A DNA stretch of 64,000 nucleotides from Smittia aterrima (GCA_033063855.1 CP093829.1:25513537-25577536); one strand, 5' to 3'; positions 27,224 through 41,489 are shown, numbered from the stretch's first letter. Numbers and translations: made by a program. Notes: generated by a model not told the origin, from the sequence alone.

Positions 27224-30200
27224 GTAAGAAGATGAGGAAGAAGGATGATGAGGACTTTATTTACTTCGGAAGACCTTCTTCTTACGAAAGATAAATTAAT
27301 GGACACACACAAGCGCTCATCACTCTAGTGATATCAAATTTTCATTTTATTTGTCTTTATATCAATTCCAAGATTTTTTTTCTCTTCAAATAACAAATCA
27401 ATGAAAAATTCATCAGCCGAAAGGGAAGCTAATACATCATATCGTCATCGTTGGGCAAGAGAGATGTGCACACCAATGGCTTGTGTATTTACTCTTTGTC
27501 AATCCGTGTACATGACTGTCATCTCTTTTGCACAGGTTAGCTTTATATCGAAATTGATATTAGAACAAAAAAAAATGAGTCCCGGTTGGAAATTGTGTGG
27601 GTTTGAATCGTCTCACGTCATGTTGAGCCATCGCAGCGAGAGCTATTCAACCGGGACGAGAACGGAAAGCAATTGATAAGGCAGAGACGAAGACGATATC
27701 GAACAGAGCTATTCTGCTGAGAGATTGAAGCGAATGTGCAAAGCCGCTTTGTATTAAAAACACATGTAGCATCGCACTCTGTATTTGACATGTCTAATTT
27801 CCTTCTCCAGCAGGGAGAGAAAGACAGAAAATATCTCTGCCTTTTTTCACTTGATGTTTTTATTTTAGACATTTTTCCGATTTTTTTTTATTCAGTTCAA
27901 TGCTCAGGATGTTATGGGGCCGAGTGATGTCAAAATGGAGTGGGGGAAGCAAAAAAAAAATTATTTTTAATGTTCGCTCTGGTCGCTCACACTCACGTAT
28001 CGCAAAATATAAAAATTCCCTCTGATCAGATCATATTGTGATACATTTCACTCTCCTCCTACCTCAAAGGGAGGCTTTTGCTTCTTCAAACACTTTCTAA
28101 CCAATATTTCACGTTCGTTTTTCTCCGGACGACACAGATCAATAAAACATCTATTTTTTTATTGTGTTCAGTTTTTTTTTTGTTGTCAATGCACACATAT
28201 CGGTTTAAACATATACGACGAGGGTGGCTGGAGAGACGTAGAGTGGGATCTGAAATTTCTGTTTACTCAACCAGCTCAGTGGATTTTTCCCCGTACACAC
28301 TCACGGGTAATGTGTAGCAGCCATGTTTCGTTTTTTTTTTTGTTTTTAATCTCTAATCGAGTTCTCGTTTTGCCATCAGAAAAGAAAGAAAGGAAAAAGT
28401 TTAATCGAAATCCATACACACATTTCATCCACCGCGCGCTTGATGCCAATCGAGTTAATATTTTTCTCCTGCGAAATATTTCCAATTTTTCAATGACACG
28501 GGAGTAAGCGTTGGGGAGGCGGATATGTGTCCATGACGCAATTTCAAAGACGATGTGAAGCTTTCGAAGGTGAGCATTCAACGGAATTATGCTTCATCAG
28601 CGTGCACAGAAAAAAAGCTTCAAAAGCGCTTTGCAGAAAAGTCTGCTTTCAACTTTTAATTGCTTTTTCCATTCTCGAAACTCGAGACGACGCTACAATT
28701 TCTAAGGCGAACGATGATGTTTTGCCGGGTATACGGTATTTAGAAAAAGAAGCTTGCAAATAATGGCATCGACGAAGAGAAGTGAAGAGAACTTGTTTGA
28801 TATTTCTTGTTCAAATCGCTAAGCTAGAGTAAAATAAAATTAAGTTCCAAAACATACTGAAGCATAGCGACTGCTTGTGGTCACATCATCAAAGAAATAG
28901 GAGAACTTTTAACAATGCGATTTTTTTGTGAACGTCAAATTGCCGAAAAAGCTATCAAATAGATTATTTCTGTTAATAGCTAGAACACTAGCTGCGAGAA
29001 CACAATGATGAATAAAAGTTAATGATTTCCGAACTAAGCAATTAGCGGTGGATCAGTAAAATTTCAGGAAGTTCTGCAGAAATCTTCGAATGAAATGCAA
29101 CCTTATTTTAAGAAAAATTTCCTCTCTAAATTTTTTTTATTCACTTTCGGCAAATTTTACGCTACAAACCATCAAAATTGAATAAGTCGAGTAAAAGTTA
29201 GAAGTCTATCTTGTGAAAACTTGAAACCAAATTTTTGAAAATCATGTTTGAAATAACGTTACAAGCTTTTCTTTATAAATCTATGTTTTCTGTATCGATC
29301 AGTAACTAAGAAGCTCCCGGAACTGAAAAATTAGGTATCAAATGCACTCGACAAGAGAGTTTGAAACGATAAAAAATTATTTCATTACAAGTCAGCACGA
29401 GTGGAAACAGCATCGATAAATCTGCAACATTCTTTCTGATTCCTTTTGCGTTTCATTCCGACTCATTGGATTTAATGATAAAGACGAAAGTCTTCAAGTT
29501 AAAGATGGAGAGAATTCGCTCAAGAAATTTTTTATTTTCCTCTTCTCGCAATAAACATTTATGCGTTTTCACTTTCGACATTGTGCCAGACGCCCGCGAT
29601 TACATCACTCGTAGGAACATTACCCATCAAACATAATGGGAATAGAATTTTCTTCTCGTCTCTAAAAACGATTGAAGAAACGTGACATAAGAACTTTACC
29701 AAATGCAATTTACAGTCCCTCGCAATCTCGACCGTCTCCGTCCTCTCTTCGACGTCAGATGTCATTTTGATACTTCTAAACTTGATTATTTCATTCAAAT
29801 TTTCCTCTCCCGTCTCAGCTTTTCCTTCCTAGTTTTTTTTTAGCGGAATTAGCATCAGCAAAAAACAGATTCGTGCCGATTTTGCTTTATTCACCCTCCC
29901 ACCATTCGCTGCTTTAGCCTGTCGAAAAAATATAAATTTCTATTTGTGCTTGGCTGTTGATTCCTTGTTTTTGTGTATTCATTTTTCCTGTTTCGAGTGA
30001 TGAAATATTTTAAACAAACTGAATTCCATCGAGAGAAGTTCTGCTATGTGTTTCCGCATTACGGGAAATTATTAAAGTCATTATTTATCCCGGCTCGATT
30101 GGCGCTTCAAACAATCATATATCAAGTCGTGATGCGAAGCCAGAAAGGAAATTATTATTATTAGAACATTAAGGCGAAGTAATTCGGAGAGAAAAATAAA

Positions 30201-33200
30201 ATAAAATACCACACCGCCCTTTATAATAAATTTTCCGATTGGTGACTTTGCTGTTGAGCGAGCGAGCAGATGAAAATTAGCGATGGATTTTCATCAGTCA
30301 TTTGAAACATGTTCGACCTCCGTGATTCCCTCAGTCACTTTCGACACGACTAAGTTAGAGAAAAGTTCATTCGTATTTATTTGTATTTTCTGTTGAATTG
30401 CGACTAACGAGAGAAGCTTCGGCCGTAAATTTTTAAAAAATCGAGCTGAACGATCTGAGAAGAATTTCAATGAGCTTTTCATTACGCTTCCATCCGCCAA
30501 TCATCGCTAGCGATGAACTTTGACAAAAATCCTTCTATAATCACATGAAAAGCTTTTCCCTTTTTACATCCAACATGTGACAGTGCCTTGCAATGTTATT
30601 AGCGATGCGTGTCGTTGTTGCTGCCGAGTGAAGGAGAACGGATTGAAAGCAGAGTAGCGAATTCCCAGGAAAACTCCCGCAAGGCATTAATGAAAACAGA
30701 TGTCGAGATCGCGTGTATGTGTCTGCAAAGGAAGCATAAATTTGTCATCAGAATTTTTTTTAATGACGTGCTTTTGCCTGATTACCGTGAATTGCTTGAA
30801 AAGAGTCCTCATCGAAACGCTGACTCGTTAACGAATCTGAATGGGTTTGTTAGTGCTGTTTGTCACCTGGGAACGGAGCACTGATAATTCAGTTGATAAT
30901 GCGATTAAAGACGCAGATGAGGCTTCCTTCTTCATCTGATTTTCTATTAATTATTTCAATTAGAGTCGAGCATGCCGGTTTTCGCTTTATTCTCTTACTG
31001 CCCCCAAAACCGTTTAATTATTTCGTCTCAGCAACTAAATGTAGAGACTTTTATTTCATCTCGAGCGTTATTTGTTCCTAACAAAGCGAACTAAACTTCT
31101 GGCAAGGAGAAAAGGATCGCTGATCGTATTGTGGGAGATAATTGCTGTGAACTAAAATCTTAATTAAGAGCGACCTTCATAAGAAGAGACGCCTTGCTTC
31201 AATGAACACGCGCCTCGTTCTTCTGAGCGGAAAAAAATTAAACGATTTTATCGCCGAGAGGGAAATCTATTGGCGTAAGAAGCGCTGGGTTGAGAAAAAT
31301 TCACAAGGAGAGGCACAAATAAATTTACATCGGATGAAAATTCTCTTAATTATCACTTAATTTGCTAATTAAATAAACAATTTTCTTGTATAATCATTAA
31401 TTGTGAAATATTAACATCTTTCATCTCCACGGGGAAGTTTCTGCCTGAAAATACTTTTATCCTTATTAAAAAAAAGTTCCATCGGAAGCCGAGCCAGTTT
31501 ATTCATGCCTCATTTGCAGAATGAAACCGAAAACGTTCTTTGATAATCCGCGTAGGAATTTTCTGCTCTCATTAAAAATGCCGAGAAAACTTTCTCTTTT
31601 CATCCTGCAAATAGTTCGAAGCGGAATTAACGAGAATGTTTGGTGTTTCAAAGCTGCCACAGAATTTACACGAGAAGCTTAAAAGTTTTCAACTGCAAAA
31701 TCGAAGTAAAAGTGGAAAAGTTTAAAGCTGCATTAGGGGAAGTTTTCCATTATCAATCGAATCTCTGGAGCTGAAAACTTTTTCTTCTCTAGTCCCATTG
31801 ATAAACTCTGCACATTGAGTCCGAAAGCTCAATGGTTGCGTCCCATTTAATCATGTAGAAGTCGATTGATTTATCAGGCATGTCAAAAACTTATCGTAGT
31901 AGTAGAAGTCACATCACTGGTATGGAAAAGTAGAAAGTCCACTTAAAAAATTTCCCGAAACAAATTGGAAAGAGCACTTCAAAGGAAGTCTAGGATACAG
32001 TCTCTTATTTTGATATATGATGAACGTATTTACTCTCATCATGGAATCTTGGGTTTTATTCACCTACCCTAAAATTGCAAAACGCAAAGGAAAACCAGAC
32101 GAATGAAATCCTTTTCTGTTCGCCGTTCTCAGAGAACAACTTTGTCCATTTTCTGAAAATGTTCAAAGTTAATTTCATTTTCTGTGTCCTTAATCTCATT
32201 TTTTAATTTATTTTACCCTTGAATTGTTTCTCGACATGCTTTTCATCGCTTCGTCGGACAAGGGACATGAGAAAAGCCCTTTCCTTCCTCTAGATTGTAA
32301 TAATCTTCCTTGAAGAGGCCTCATGAACGTTGATTCAGCGATGAATTCAATCTAATCAGAAGGCTCGTTCCTTCGGGTGGAAATCTCAAGTCAAAAATTA
32401 TAATTTTCCGCTTTTGCCTGCTGCTTTCTTTCTTAAACGTTTAGCAGAAAATGCGCCGATGTAAGGAAAATCAATATCGTGAATTGACAAAATTAATTAA
32501 TTGATTCTAGGCCATTGCCGTTTTGATGAGCATCGCTATTGAAATTTCTCTGAATTCGATTACGATATTCTACGTGATGAAGCTACTTTTGCTAAGCTTT
32601 GCCATCCGCTTCACAGAATTGAATTTCCATCCGAGTCTTCAACGTCGTAAATATAAATGGAAGCAATAGCATTAACAAACCTCCAACTAGAAAAATCAAC
32701 GCGCAAAAAAAGTTCTAAACAAAAAAATTCAAGGTTGGAGTTCGTTGCACTTTACCATGGCCGTTTCGATGAACTTTTGCAGCACCGCTTGGATAGCAAG
32801 TCATTAGAAACTATTTTTTCTATTTTTTTTTTATATTTCGTTCTTCCCGTCATTCTTGTTCGTTTCGTTAGTTAACGATCTCTCGCGTTGCTATTTCACG
32901 TTTTTGTTCTTTGCAATTTATTATTGGCCGAAACATGCAAGAAAACTTCATAAGTGAGTTAGAGCAGCGGTGGCTTTTCGCTAGGGACAGTTTATTAATT
33001 ATTTATAAATAAAAACAAAATCTTACTTCAACCAGATGTTTAGCGATAAAATTTTCACGACGCCACTGACTTCTTTTGTCAAAAACCATTTAAACACCGT
33101 GAAAAAACAGATTTGCGTCGAATTGCTTATTCATCTATTCAACATTCTTGTTTATTGTTGATCCAAACTTGCATATTCATAGGTTTTTCGCTATTTTTTG

Positions 33201-35594
33201 TCTTCACGATTCGACCACAAGAAGAATTCAGAATCAAGCTCAGCAAGAGATTAGAAAATGATGATGGAATGAACGCTAGTTCAAACAATCTTTCTATCCA
33301 ATTCTGACACTTTGCAAATGCTTTGATACTTGAAAATGAATTGCTTTTCTGTTGTCGAACTGAGAACTCGTTCTTTCCTTGAGCGAGGTGAAGGTTAAAA
33401 CAATTCATTCTTGGCAGAGTTACTTTAGCAAAGGAGAATGAAACTGTTGAGCTTTCGCAACAATGGACATTAAAAGAAGATTATTTCTTTTTATTGACAA
33501 ATGTTGATCAAATAAGAAAATAATTTAATATTATTAAATCTTTTTTTTTAAGAAATGAGGTCAAGAATGAAATTTTGTCACGTTTCAAAGAATTATATTC
33601 ATCGTATTAATTATGACGACACAAAAAGCACTTGATTTGGTTTCGATGACACAGAAACGAAAAATGTGTTGCATACCTAATTAATGCTAAGACGTAATAA
33701 GCGTGATTTTCATTCTCACATATGCACTTCATCATATCGCTTGATTCTCGATTCCCTAACTGAAGAGTTTTTCCCTTCTGACGAGATAACAAGTTGATCT
33801 GGAAAACTGATTAAAATCATGAGATCACTTCAACGTGGTCTTGCATTTCTTAATAAATTAGCAATGTTGCTTTGGGATTTCATGAAACTTCTACAAGTCA
33901 AATCAAATCATCATGGAATCTCAGATGCTGTCCGATCTCATGAGACTTTCACCTCAACACGTAAGCGACATGAGTCGACAAATCACGTTGATCTCTCTCC
34001 TCTCGGACCACGTGTGCAATAACTTTGAATAGTTAATTTACATTTTATCTTCTCCTTTTTGTAATGAGAAGGGTTGTGAACAAAGAAGAAAGGGAGAGAA
34101 GTAGGACATTTGAATACTTCTTCTAAATAGTCATTGATGAATACGACAAAGGATGCGGAGAGATGACGACGACGCTTCGACCCCTTTTCACTTGAAACGA
34201 GATTTGTGTTATGCGACGGAATCCAAGCAACTTCAACCAAAGCAAATAAAAGAAATCTTACTGACTCGAGTAAAAAAAGTAAAGCGAAGCCATAAATTCT
34301 CGCTGGACGAAAGAACCTTTATTGAGGACGAGTGACAAACGGCACAAGGCGTATCATAACGCCGATCCTTGAATAAAGAGGCTCACACATCGAAAGATGC
34401 TTCGAATGGCTTTTAGAAATGCTCAATGAAAAAGACTTCTCGGCCCAGTAAATTATCACAATCGATGGTCGTCCGTGATCCTTTTGTAGGGCCAAAATCT
34501 TGATTTTATGTCCATTGACCTTCATAATTCTTCGTAGGAATCGACTTCCATACTCAACTTCCGATATTATCCCTGAATCGTCAATGAAACAGACGATGAC
34601 TAGTTCATCAAGAGCTACGATTCCGATGAAAATCTTTTTGAGTCATTTATGAAAACTCAATTGAAGAAATCCTCTGTAAATTGATCTGTTTGTGTGTTTT
34701 GGGGTCGCTCACGCGGTTGCTTTCAATCCCTGTTCCATCATTAAGCTTAAATCCCAAGAAAGACGCCAAACAATTTATGCAAAGCATCAACAAACATCAG
34801 CGAAAAGGCGAGAGAAAGCGATAGATGAAGTGAGAAAAATGAATCCGTAACATCACATACGAAAATTTTCTCCTTTTGTTTTGCTTCGCCTTTAGGGGAT
34901 AATAGATGATAAACAGCGCATCCCGGTCGTCGCTCACACTCCAAGCGTCGCGATTTCTCAAGGAAGAAAACAAGAATAATTTTTCCTCCTTTCCGTTTGA
35001 TGCCATAAAAGATCATAAACTTGATTGTTATTGGAGATTCTTTTATTATCTTATTTATATGCTGAGGTTAAATAAAAATCAACCCTGCAAGCAAAATTCC
35101 GGGTCTCGATTACAGTGATGAAAAGATGATTGTAGCAAGTGAGAATGAAAAACATTCCGGGTTATTATCAATTAATGCAAGGTGCTGCCTTTTATTGATT
35201 TATTTCATGCATTGATGAATAGACCAGTGTTGAAAATGAGAAATGTGTGATGATTCAAATTGAGATTTTCTAAAATTTTCTGTTATAAGTTAATCACGAG
35301 AACCTTTGGTACAGATCAATTCAACTTCTTATCTTTATCTATCTTGGTTCTTTCAAAACTTCGCACGCAGCAAGAGATTTTTCCTAGCTGGCAAAAAATA
35401 GATCTTCAAGGACAACTCCGTCGAGAGTCGTTTACGTGAAAACAACATCGCTCAGCACAGAGTCGCTGCATAAGTCAAACGTTAAATGTAAAGAGAAATC
35501 AGAATAAAATCTCCGCTGCGTCACTGAAGCTCTTCGATGACAAAAAGAAAATACGAAGACGGAAAACAAGAAAGAAAAGTTGTTTTTCTCGCAG
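27224..35594. other. Gene-poor stretch, nothing supportable
   Basis: Apart from the weak 27401 frame noted with the preceding entry, I see no coding exon, RNA gene, repeat array or mobile element. A donor-like AAG|GTGAGC at about 28569 follows a short ATG frame, without any partner exon I can identify. Confidence 0.45.
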
Positions 35595-35825
35595 TTAAAG
35601 GGAAAATTGTTTTTGGCAAAAAAATATGAAGTATTCGAGGATATTGAGAGAGAAAACGAAACGAAGAAGAAATGGAACAAGGAATTGCTCAAAATTTATA
35701 AGACAAAGTTTTCTTTCGTTTCCAAATCGACGAAGAGAGAAAGAATTTTCTTTTCAATTGACATGAAAGTGAAAACGAAAAAGCGAATGTCGATTTCGAA
35801 GGGTGAATGCATTAATTTAAGATGA
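35595..35825 (+). CDS. Candidate terminal exon / ORF, unknown
   Basis: A polypyrimidine acceptor, GTTGTTTTTCTCGCAG, ends at about 35594. It is followed by a frame open for about 76 codons to a TGA at 35823-35825. The predicted peptide is Lys/Glu-rich with a balanced residue mix (for example YEVFEDIERENETKKKWNKE), which is more protein-like than the neighbouring frames. There is no upstream exon that I can pair with it and no recognised domain. The local sequence is purine-rich (GAGA/GAAA), and that alone can produce charged open frames. Confidence 0.15.
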   Translation, partial: LKGKLFLAKKYEVFEDIERENETKKKWNKELLKIYKTKFSFVSKSTKRERIFFSIDMKVKTKKRMSISKGECINLR

Positions 35826-38800
35826 GTTTTCAAAGTTGTTGAAGGAAGTTTTATCATCAAATTTTGATGCAACTTCCCGAACTAAAACATAAAGAATTCG
35901 ATATATATCCTCTTCGATTAGACATTGCCAACTGCTCAATCTATTTTGATACAAAAACAAGCAATTCTCCGAATGTAACCGAGATATGGAAGGAAAACGC
36001 GCTTCCTTTCAGTGAAAGTGAAAGCGGATGGTTCCCCACGAAGCAATCAAGCTCAAACATTTCTGCAAAGTTTCTCTAGCGCTTTACCTCCCAAACTCTC
36101 TCTTTCTCGCTTCGAGAATAGCTTACCCGGTTCACGTGGAGGCAGAATTTTCGAAAGTGTACACACAATTCTCAAGAACACATTTTCTCATCCTCCAAAA
36201 TCAAAAGCTTTGCTGCTGGTAGAAAACAAAAAAAATACATTCGACACCCACTCACAAAAAGATACGCACACAAGTCTGTAACAAACCTTCTTCATCGCCC
36301 ATTCCATGACAATCGCACGAAAATGTAGAGCATTATTACAAAAAGGAATTTCCTCCAACCAAAGTCTTCCATCTCTTTTCGACAAGCTTCCTCTTACGAA
36401 ACGGGAGGAATCTCCAGAGGATGAGAAGCATTTCAAAAAGGGCAAAGAAGAAAAACAATTTTACATTATTTAGTAAAAAGCCGAAATATTTCCTATTTTT
36501 CGACTGCGTCGTTATCAGTAGCATTTCTACACTAACACAGACATCCATGAGGCAAAAACTACTGAAAATCACAAAGGGGTGGCGGAAAATTCTCTTTCAA
36601 AGCTGTATGAGTGTGCGGTGCGTTTTTTTCGTGACCTAAATAATAACATCTCCTAGCTACGGGTGGAGAGAAGAAGAGAGAATGAGATGAAGTAAGATGC
36701 ACACATAACGTTTACTTCGTCGTTCGGGAGCATATAAACACACATTTCCCAAATGCCTATCGTCGTTGCAGTCTTTGGAATGGGGCGAGGGAATGTAAAA
36801 GTATACAGCGATAACAAGAAAGCCGAGAGGGATGCGTACGACAACATTAAAACTAAAGCACATCTACAAATAGCACATCTACAAATGCATGATGATAATG
36901 ATTAACAGATTAAAACGATATCGCTGCCTGCGCTTTATGTCTTTCGAGTGTTACATAGCCAAAGGAAGGCGAAGCAAACAAGATAAATGAAAAGACGAAG
37001 TTTGAAAATTTCGTAAAATTACTGTTTTATGTAATAACTTTTCTCTCCGGCCGAAGCATAGAGTCAAACCAAAAATGAAAAGTCGCATACAACATTAAAA
37101 TTTAGAAAATTTACGGGGCGGTGAAAGGCTGGGGTGTCATTAGAAGTGGAGATGGAGACTTTAAATTGATTGTAAACATCACAGTCTGTTTATTTATTTA
37201 AATTTGAATAGAAATCTCGTCGAGTATTTTGCTAGTTTTATAATTTTACGATGCAAATTTAACGGATGAAGTAAAAGTTTTGCGATTTAAAATTCCCCCG
37301 AATTTTCTCGATCACGTTCGAATTGAAAATACATAAAGTTCTGCCTCCTCCTTCATCGCCACATAAATGAACAGTAACGATAGAAATAAATGATAGAGAA
37401 TTTTAGAAAAATAAGTTCGGCTCTTAAATGTGTTAGTTTTTTTGAAGGATGTTCTTCCTTTCTTCTCATTGCTCGCCCGCCAAATTTTCCGAAAATTTCA
37501 TGCATTGGTGTTTGAAGATTTCTTTCTTTTAATTACTTCGCCCTGCTCAGTCGGCTCTCTCAAAAGAAAATTTCTCGAGTTTCGAATGAAAAGTTTTAAT
37601 GAAAATTAGCATCGTTTCCATCTTTTCACTTCCCCGCCCACTCGAGAAATTTACCCAATTTATCATGCACCGTCAATTTTCCAACCATTGTTTTTAATTG
37701 CTCTACAATCTGTTTCCATCCCCATGCGTAGCAAATTTTCGATATCGAGTTGCCAGTTATTAAAAGCGAAAGGTTTGTTGCATCGTGCATGTTGTTAATG
37801 GAAGCTATTAGTCGGGGATTTTTCAAAGCTCTCCAAATCTCTGAAACATCTCCCAAACAATAGAATAAAAAAATCCATGTTGCTGAATGTACCTAATCGC
37901 TCTCTATATACATTCAAACATATCACAGACCTCCAAAAATCGAAAAATGTTGCTACTGCGGAAAAAAGTCTCCACGTTCTCTGCCATTGCTATTATAGCT
38001 TTCTAATTCAAATTGAATGACATCCGGAGATGATTGCGTACTGGGATGAGGTTCGTCGTTTTTTCGTGAGGCAGATTTTGATGAGGCGCCTTGAAAACTG
38101 AATGTACAGCTAAGGGAATGGGAGGAATTTGCATGGAGAATGAGAGCGAACACGATTTCCATTGTTGTTGTGCATGAGGAAAAAGAGGAAAATCAGAATG
38201 AAAACGAAAGCGCCACCCGAAATGGAACGAGAGATTGAGAGAGGGATTGTCAAGGGTGCTAGAGACTCTCGTTCGCATTATGTAACGTGGCATTAGGCGG
38301 CGGAGAAAAGCAAATTACTTCCACTACACAATCGAACGTCATTCACCAACACAGCGATGATCCGAAGACGAAGAGAAAAGTGAATTTTTTCGAAAGAAAA
38401 CCCCACATTTCCACCCTCTGCACATGCCACTTGCTTTTGCCCCCACAACATTCACTTTCACTCAGTTCGCTCTCATGAAAACGAAGAGTATAGAGGGTTC
38501 AAGGCGAGATGGGAAGAAACTTTCGCTTTACACGAGGAAGGAACTTTTGCTTTTCATGAACGACTCGACTCACACAAGCGTTATCGCCCGCATTTTCTTT
38601 TCTTACTCTCAAGAAGAGACAGGAAAATGAGACGTGAACGGGATTGGTGTAAGTGTGCAACAAGACGGAGCTTTTACCTACATTCGTTGCCAGGATTTCG
38701 AAAGTAGCGATAAATTTAAAATTTCTTCACAAACAAAAGCTTCAAAGCTTAAAAATGCGGAAAAGCTCTTAGATACTAAAGCAACCAAAATGGTCAACAA

Positions 38801-40316
38801 AATATTTTCTAAAGTATCTAATAATGTAAAAATATTGTTATCGCTTTACGAAAACTCCTTCGTCTAATTTTCATAGTAGTAGGAGAAAGCTGAGCGAGAC
38901 AGAACGAAATCGAGTTTAAATTTATAATTAGACTTGATTTACATTTTCAGGCGGTAAATGATTTTTTGGTTGAGATAATTATTTTTCGTGAAGCTTTGGA
39001 TGAATAGAACTTTTTCATAAATTATTTGATAATGTTTATCCATCCACTAGGATCAGGTTTTTTCGATATGCGTTTCAACGAGGCTGGTGCGGTAACATGC
39101 GAGGATAGAAGAAAACGAGGGTATTTTTAATGGGACAGCAGTTTTCTCTCTCACATGTTCACATTTTGTGCACATTTGCGCATCTAAAATCAATAATCGA
39201 GGCAGCAAACTACTACAAAGGCATTTGCTCGGGTCCGTTGCGAGCGAGACTGGTGAAGGCATAAAATGTGAAATTGCAGAAAAGGGAAAATGGGCAATTC
39301 AAAATGAAAATCTAGCCGATCGATAACTTTTGTCAGAGAGTGAAGATTAAAATTAATCAACGCGGAAAAACGCAAATAGAGATAATCTTAATTTATTTGA
39401 AATCATAGATTTCAATCTATTAGAAATTACTTCACAAGAACGATAGCTCGGTTGGATTCATAAAGGACAGCTCTTCTATCTTATTTTATCTATGACACTT
39501 GAATTGTCTCATTCTTTTGCATCCTGAGCTGCCCCACATTTTCCATCCCTCATCTCGTTTGCAATTCAATCAAATTATAAATGAAAATGAAAGTAGAAAA
39601 CTAGGTGAAATTTTCGGGCAGAGACAAAAGTAATTTCGTCTTACACATTTCCTGTATATCTAAGCCGTATAACTTAGCATCGTGCACTCGGTGTAAATCA
39701 TTATGGAAATTTTTCGAAGGGGATTTTCTTATCGTTTCTTTTATGCAATAACGCAATCAACTCAGTTCCTCTCTTCGTGAGAGTTTTCATCCAACTCACC
39801 CCAAAATAAAGTCGCTATCAAAACACTGCTTTGATGTACTTTACTTTTGTTCAAATTTATGCAGATTTTATTGTTTCAGTATTTAAAATTGGAAAAGCGG
39901 ATGATTTTTGTATTCCCAATAGTTTTCTGAGTTCTTGTGTAGAGGAAAAAAGGGCTGCATGACTTAAAAGGCCACAAATTGATTAGAATGCTCATTTTAA
40001 ATTTTTCTGATAATTTTTCGTTAAAACCTTACAATAATTTTTTAGGCTTGTTTAAGCGATGTAATTAGGCTCGAGAATGAAGTTTTCGTTTATTTCCGTT
40101 GATTAGTCGACTCAGAAGTGTATTTATTATCTCATCAGCAACTTATTTTTTTAACGGTTTACGAAGGGACATCCATGTGAAGAATTGGGGAGTCGAGGGG
40201 ATAATTCAAATTTTCTGGTTTTTAACACAGTACGCAACTTTCACGGGGGTACGAATTGTAAAAACTTTTCTTCGACGAACGAAAATTGCTTTTTTGGATC
40301 AACAAACGATCGAAAA
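35826..40316. other. Gene-poor stretch upstream of RFeSP
   Basis: One further ATG frame, 35867-36079 (about 70 codons, MQLPELKHKEFDIYPLRL...), is open but unrecognised. A 15-bp tandem duplication is at 36857-36886. The last few hundred bases must hold the promoter and leader of the Rieske gene; I see no TATA box there and no strong Inr. Confidence 0.45.
36857..36886. repeat. 15-bp exact tandem duplication
   Basis: AGCACATCTACAAAT occurs twice head to tail without a mismatch. This is a simple recent tandem duplication with no obvious function. Confidence 0.8.
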
Positions 40317-41404
40317 ATGATTAACATCGCATCAAAAGCTGGAAACTATCTGCGAGCAACAAACCAAGTAGTTGCAAGTGGATTGAAGCCTCTCGCAGGA
40401 GCAGCAATCGCTGACAAGAAGAAAGTGACGACCGACAAAAAGGAAGTTTCCACTGTCTGGTCGCTTACTCAAGTACTCCCAGCACATAATGTTAGCGTAA
40501 AGTCGGGAGTGACAAGTAAGTAATGAAGTTTTAGGAAGAATCCACTCACCAGCTTTGTTTATTTACGTGTTTTCAACGTTGCTCTTGAAAATTATATAAC
40601 CAAGTGAAAAAATCGCTAAATTATTGTAAAAACTTTGAATATGGATTCAAAAATTGCGTTGTGATCATTCATTTCAAAAGCTTTATCAATGTTTATGTTT
40701 ATTTTTTAGACACCACTCAAGTGAGATTTGCTCACACGGATATCCGAGTTCCAGACTTCTCTGACTATCGTAGGGATGCAACCAAGCGACCAACATCAAA
40801 TGCAGCTGATTCGGCTGAGGAGCGCAAAGCTTTCACTTATTTGCTCGTTGGAGGTGAGAAAGTTCATTGAGAGGCTCAAAACTATCAAAGCATCTCACAT
40901 CTAGCGAGTCCAAATTACCTATAAAATTTTCTTTTAGGTGCCGCTGTTGCATCAGCTTACTCCGCCAAACAGCTTGTCCATCAATTTATTGGATCAATGA
41001 GCGCATCCGCAGACGTTCTTGCATTGGCCAAGATCGAAATTAAATTGAACGAAATCCCAGAAGGCAAGAATGTTACCTTCAAGTGGCGCGGAAAACCTCT
41101 TTTTATCCGCCATCGTACAGCTGAGGAAATTTCCGTCGAACAATCTGTTGCTGTTGGTACTCTTCGTGATGCTCAACACGACAACGAACGTTGTCAGAAG
41201 CCAGAATGGCTTGTAGTTCTCGGAGTTTGCACCCATTTGGGCTGCGTGCCAATTGCTAACTCTGGTGACTTTGGCGGCTACTATTGTCCTTGCCACGGCT
41301 CTCACTACGATGCTAGCGGTCGCATCCGTAAGGGACCAGCGCCACTTAATTTGGAAGTTCCCCCATATACTTTCCCTGAAGAAGGACTTCTCATTGTCGG
41401 TTAA
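40317..41404 (+). CDS. RFeSP: Mitochondrial Rieske iron-sulfur protein, complex III
   Basis: This is the catalytic 2Fe-2S subunit of ubiquinol-cytochrome c reductase, which takes electrons from ubiquinol at the inner mitochondrial membrane. Coding exons are 40317-40515, 40710-40853 and 40938-41404, joined by GT-AG introns of 194 and 84 nt, both in phase 1, giving 269 aa. Residues 1-67 form a K/A/V-rich targeting presequence. The conserved TTQVRFAHTDI motif starts the mature region, a membrane helix lies at about 108-131, and the Rieske domain follows. Box I CTHLGC (212-217) and box II CPCHGS (231-236) are intact, supplying cluster ligands C212, H214, C231 and H234 and the C217-C233 disulfide. 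ATG 40317 is the first in-frame ATG, although the frame stays open upstream. The gene converges with La. Confidence 0.96.
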
Positions 41405-41479
41405 GCTCGCCATTTCCAACGAGATTAGCGAAACTTAGCTTACAAAGAATGATTCAAATTATCCGCGATTAAATTAACA

Positions 41480-41489
41480 AATAAATAAA
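41480..41489 (+). terminator. Poly(A) signals of RFeSP
   Basis: Two overlapping AATAAA hexamers (41480-41485 and 41484-41489) lie 76 nt after the RFeSP stop codon. A GT-rich stretch, GATGTTTGTTG, follows at about 41509. This is a typical animal poly(A) site, so cleavage is expected near 41500-41515. Confidence 0.7.

Noticed and set aside
40994..41419. Reverse-strand 141-codon ORF across the Rieske exon 3
   Set aside because: It is antisense to a confidently identified coding exon and its translation is a by-product of that codon usage.
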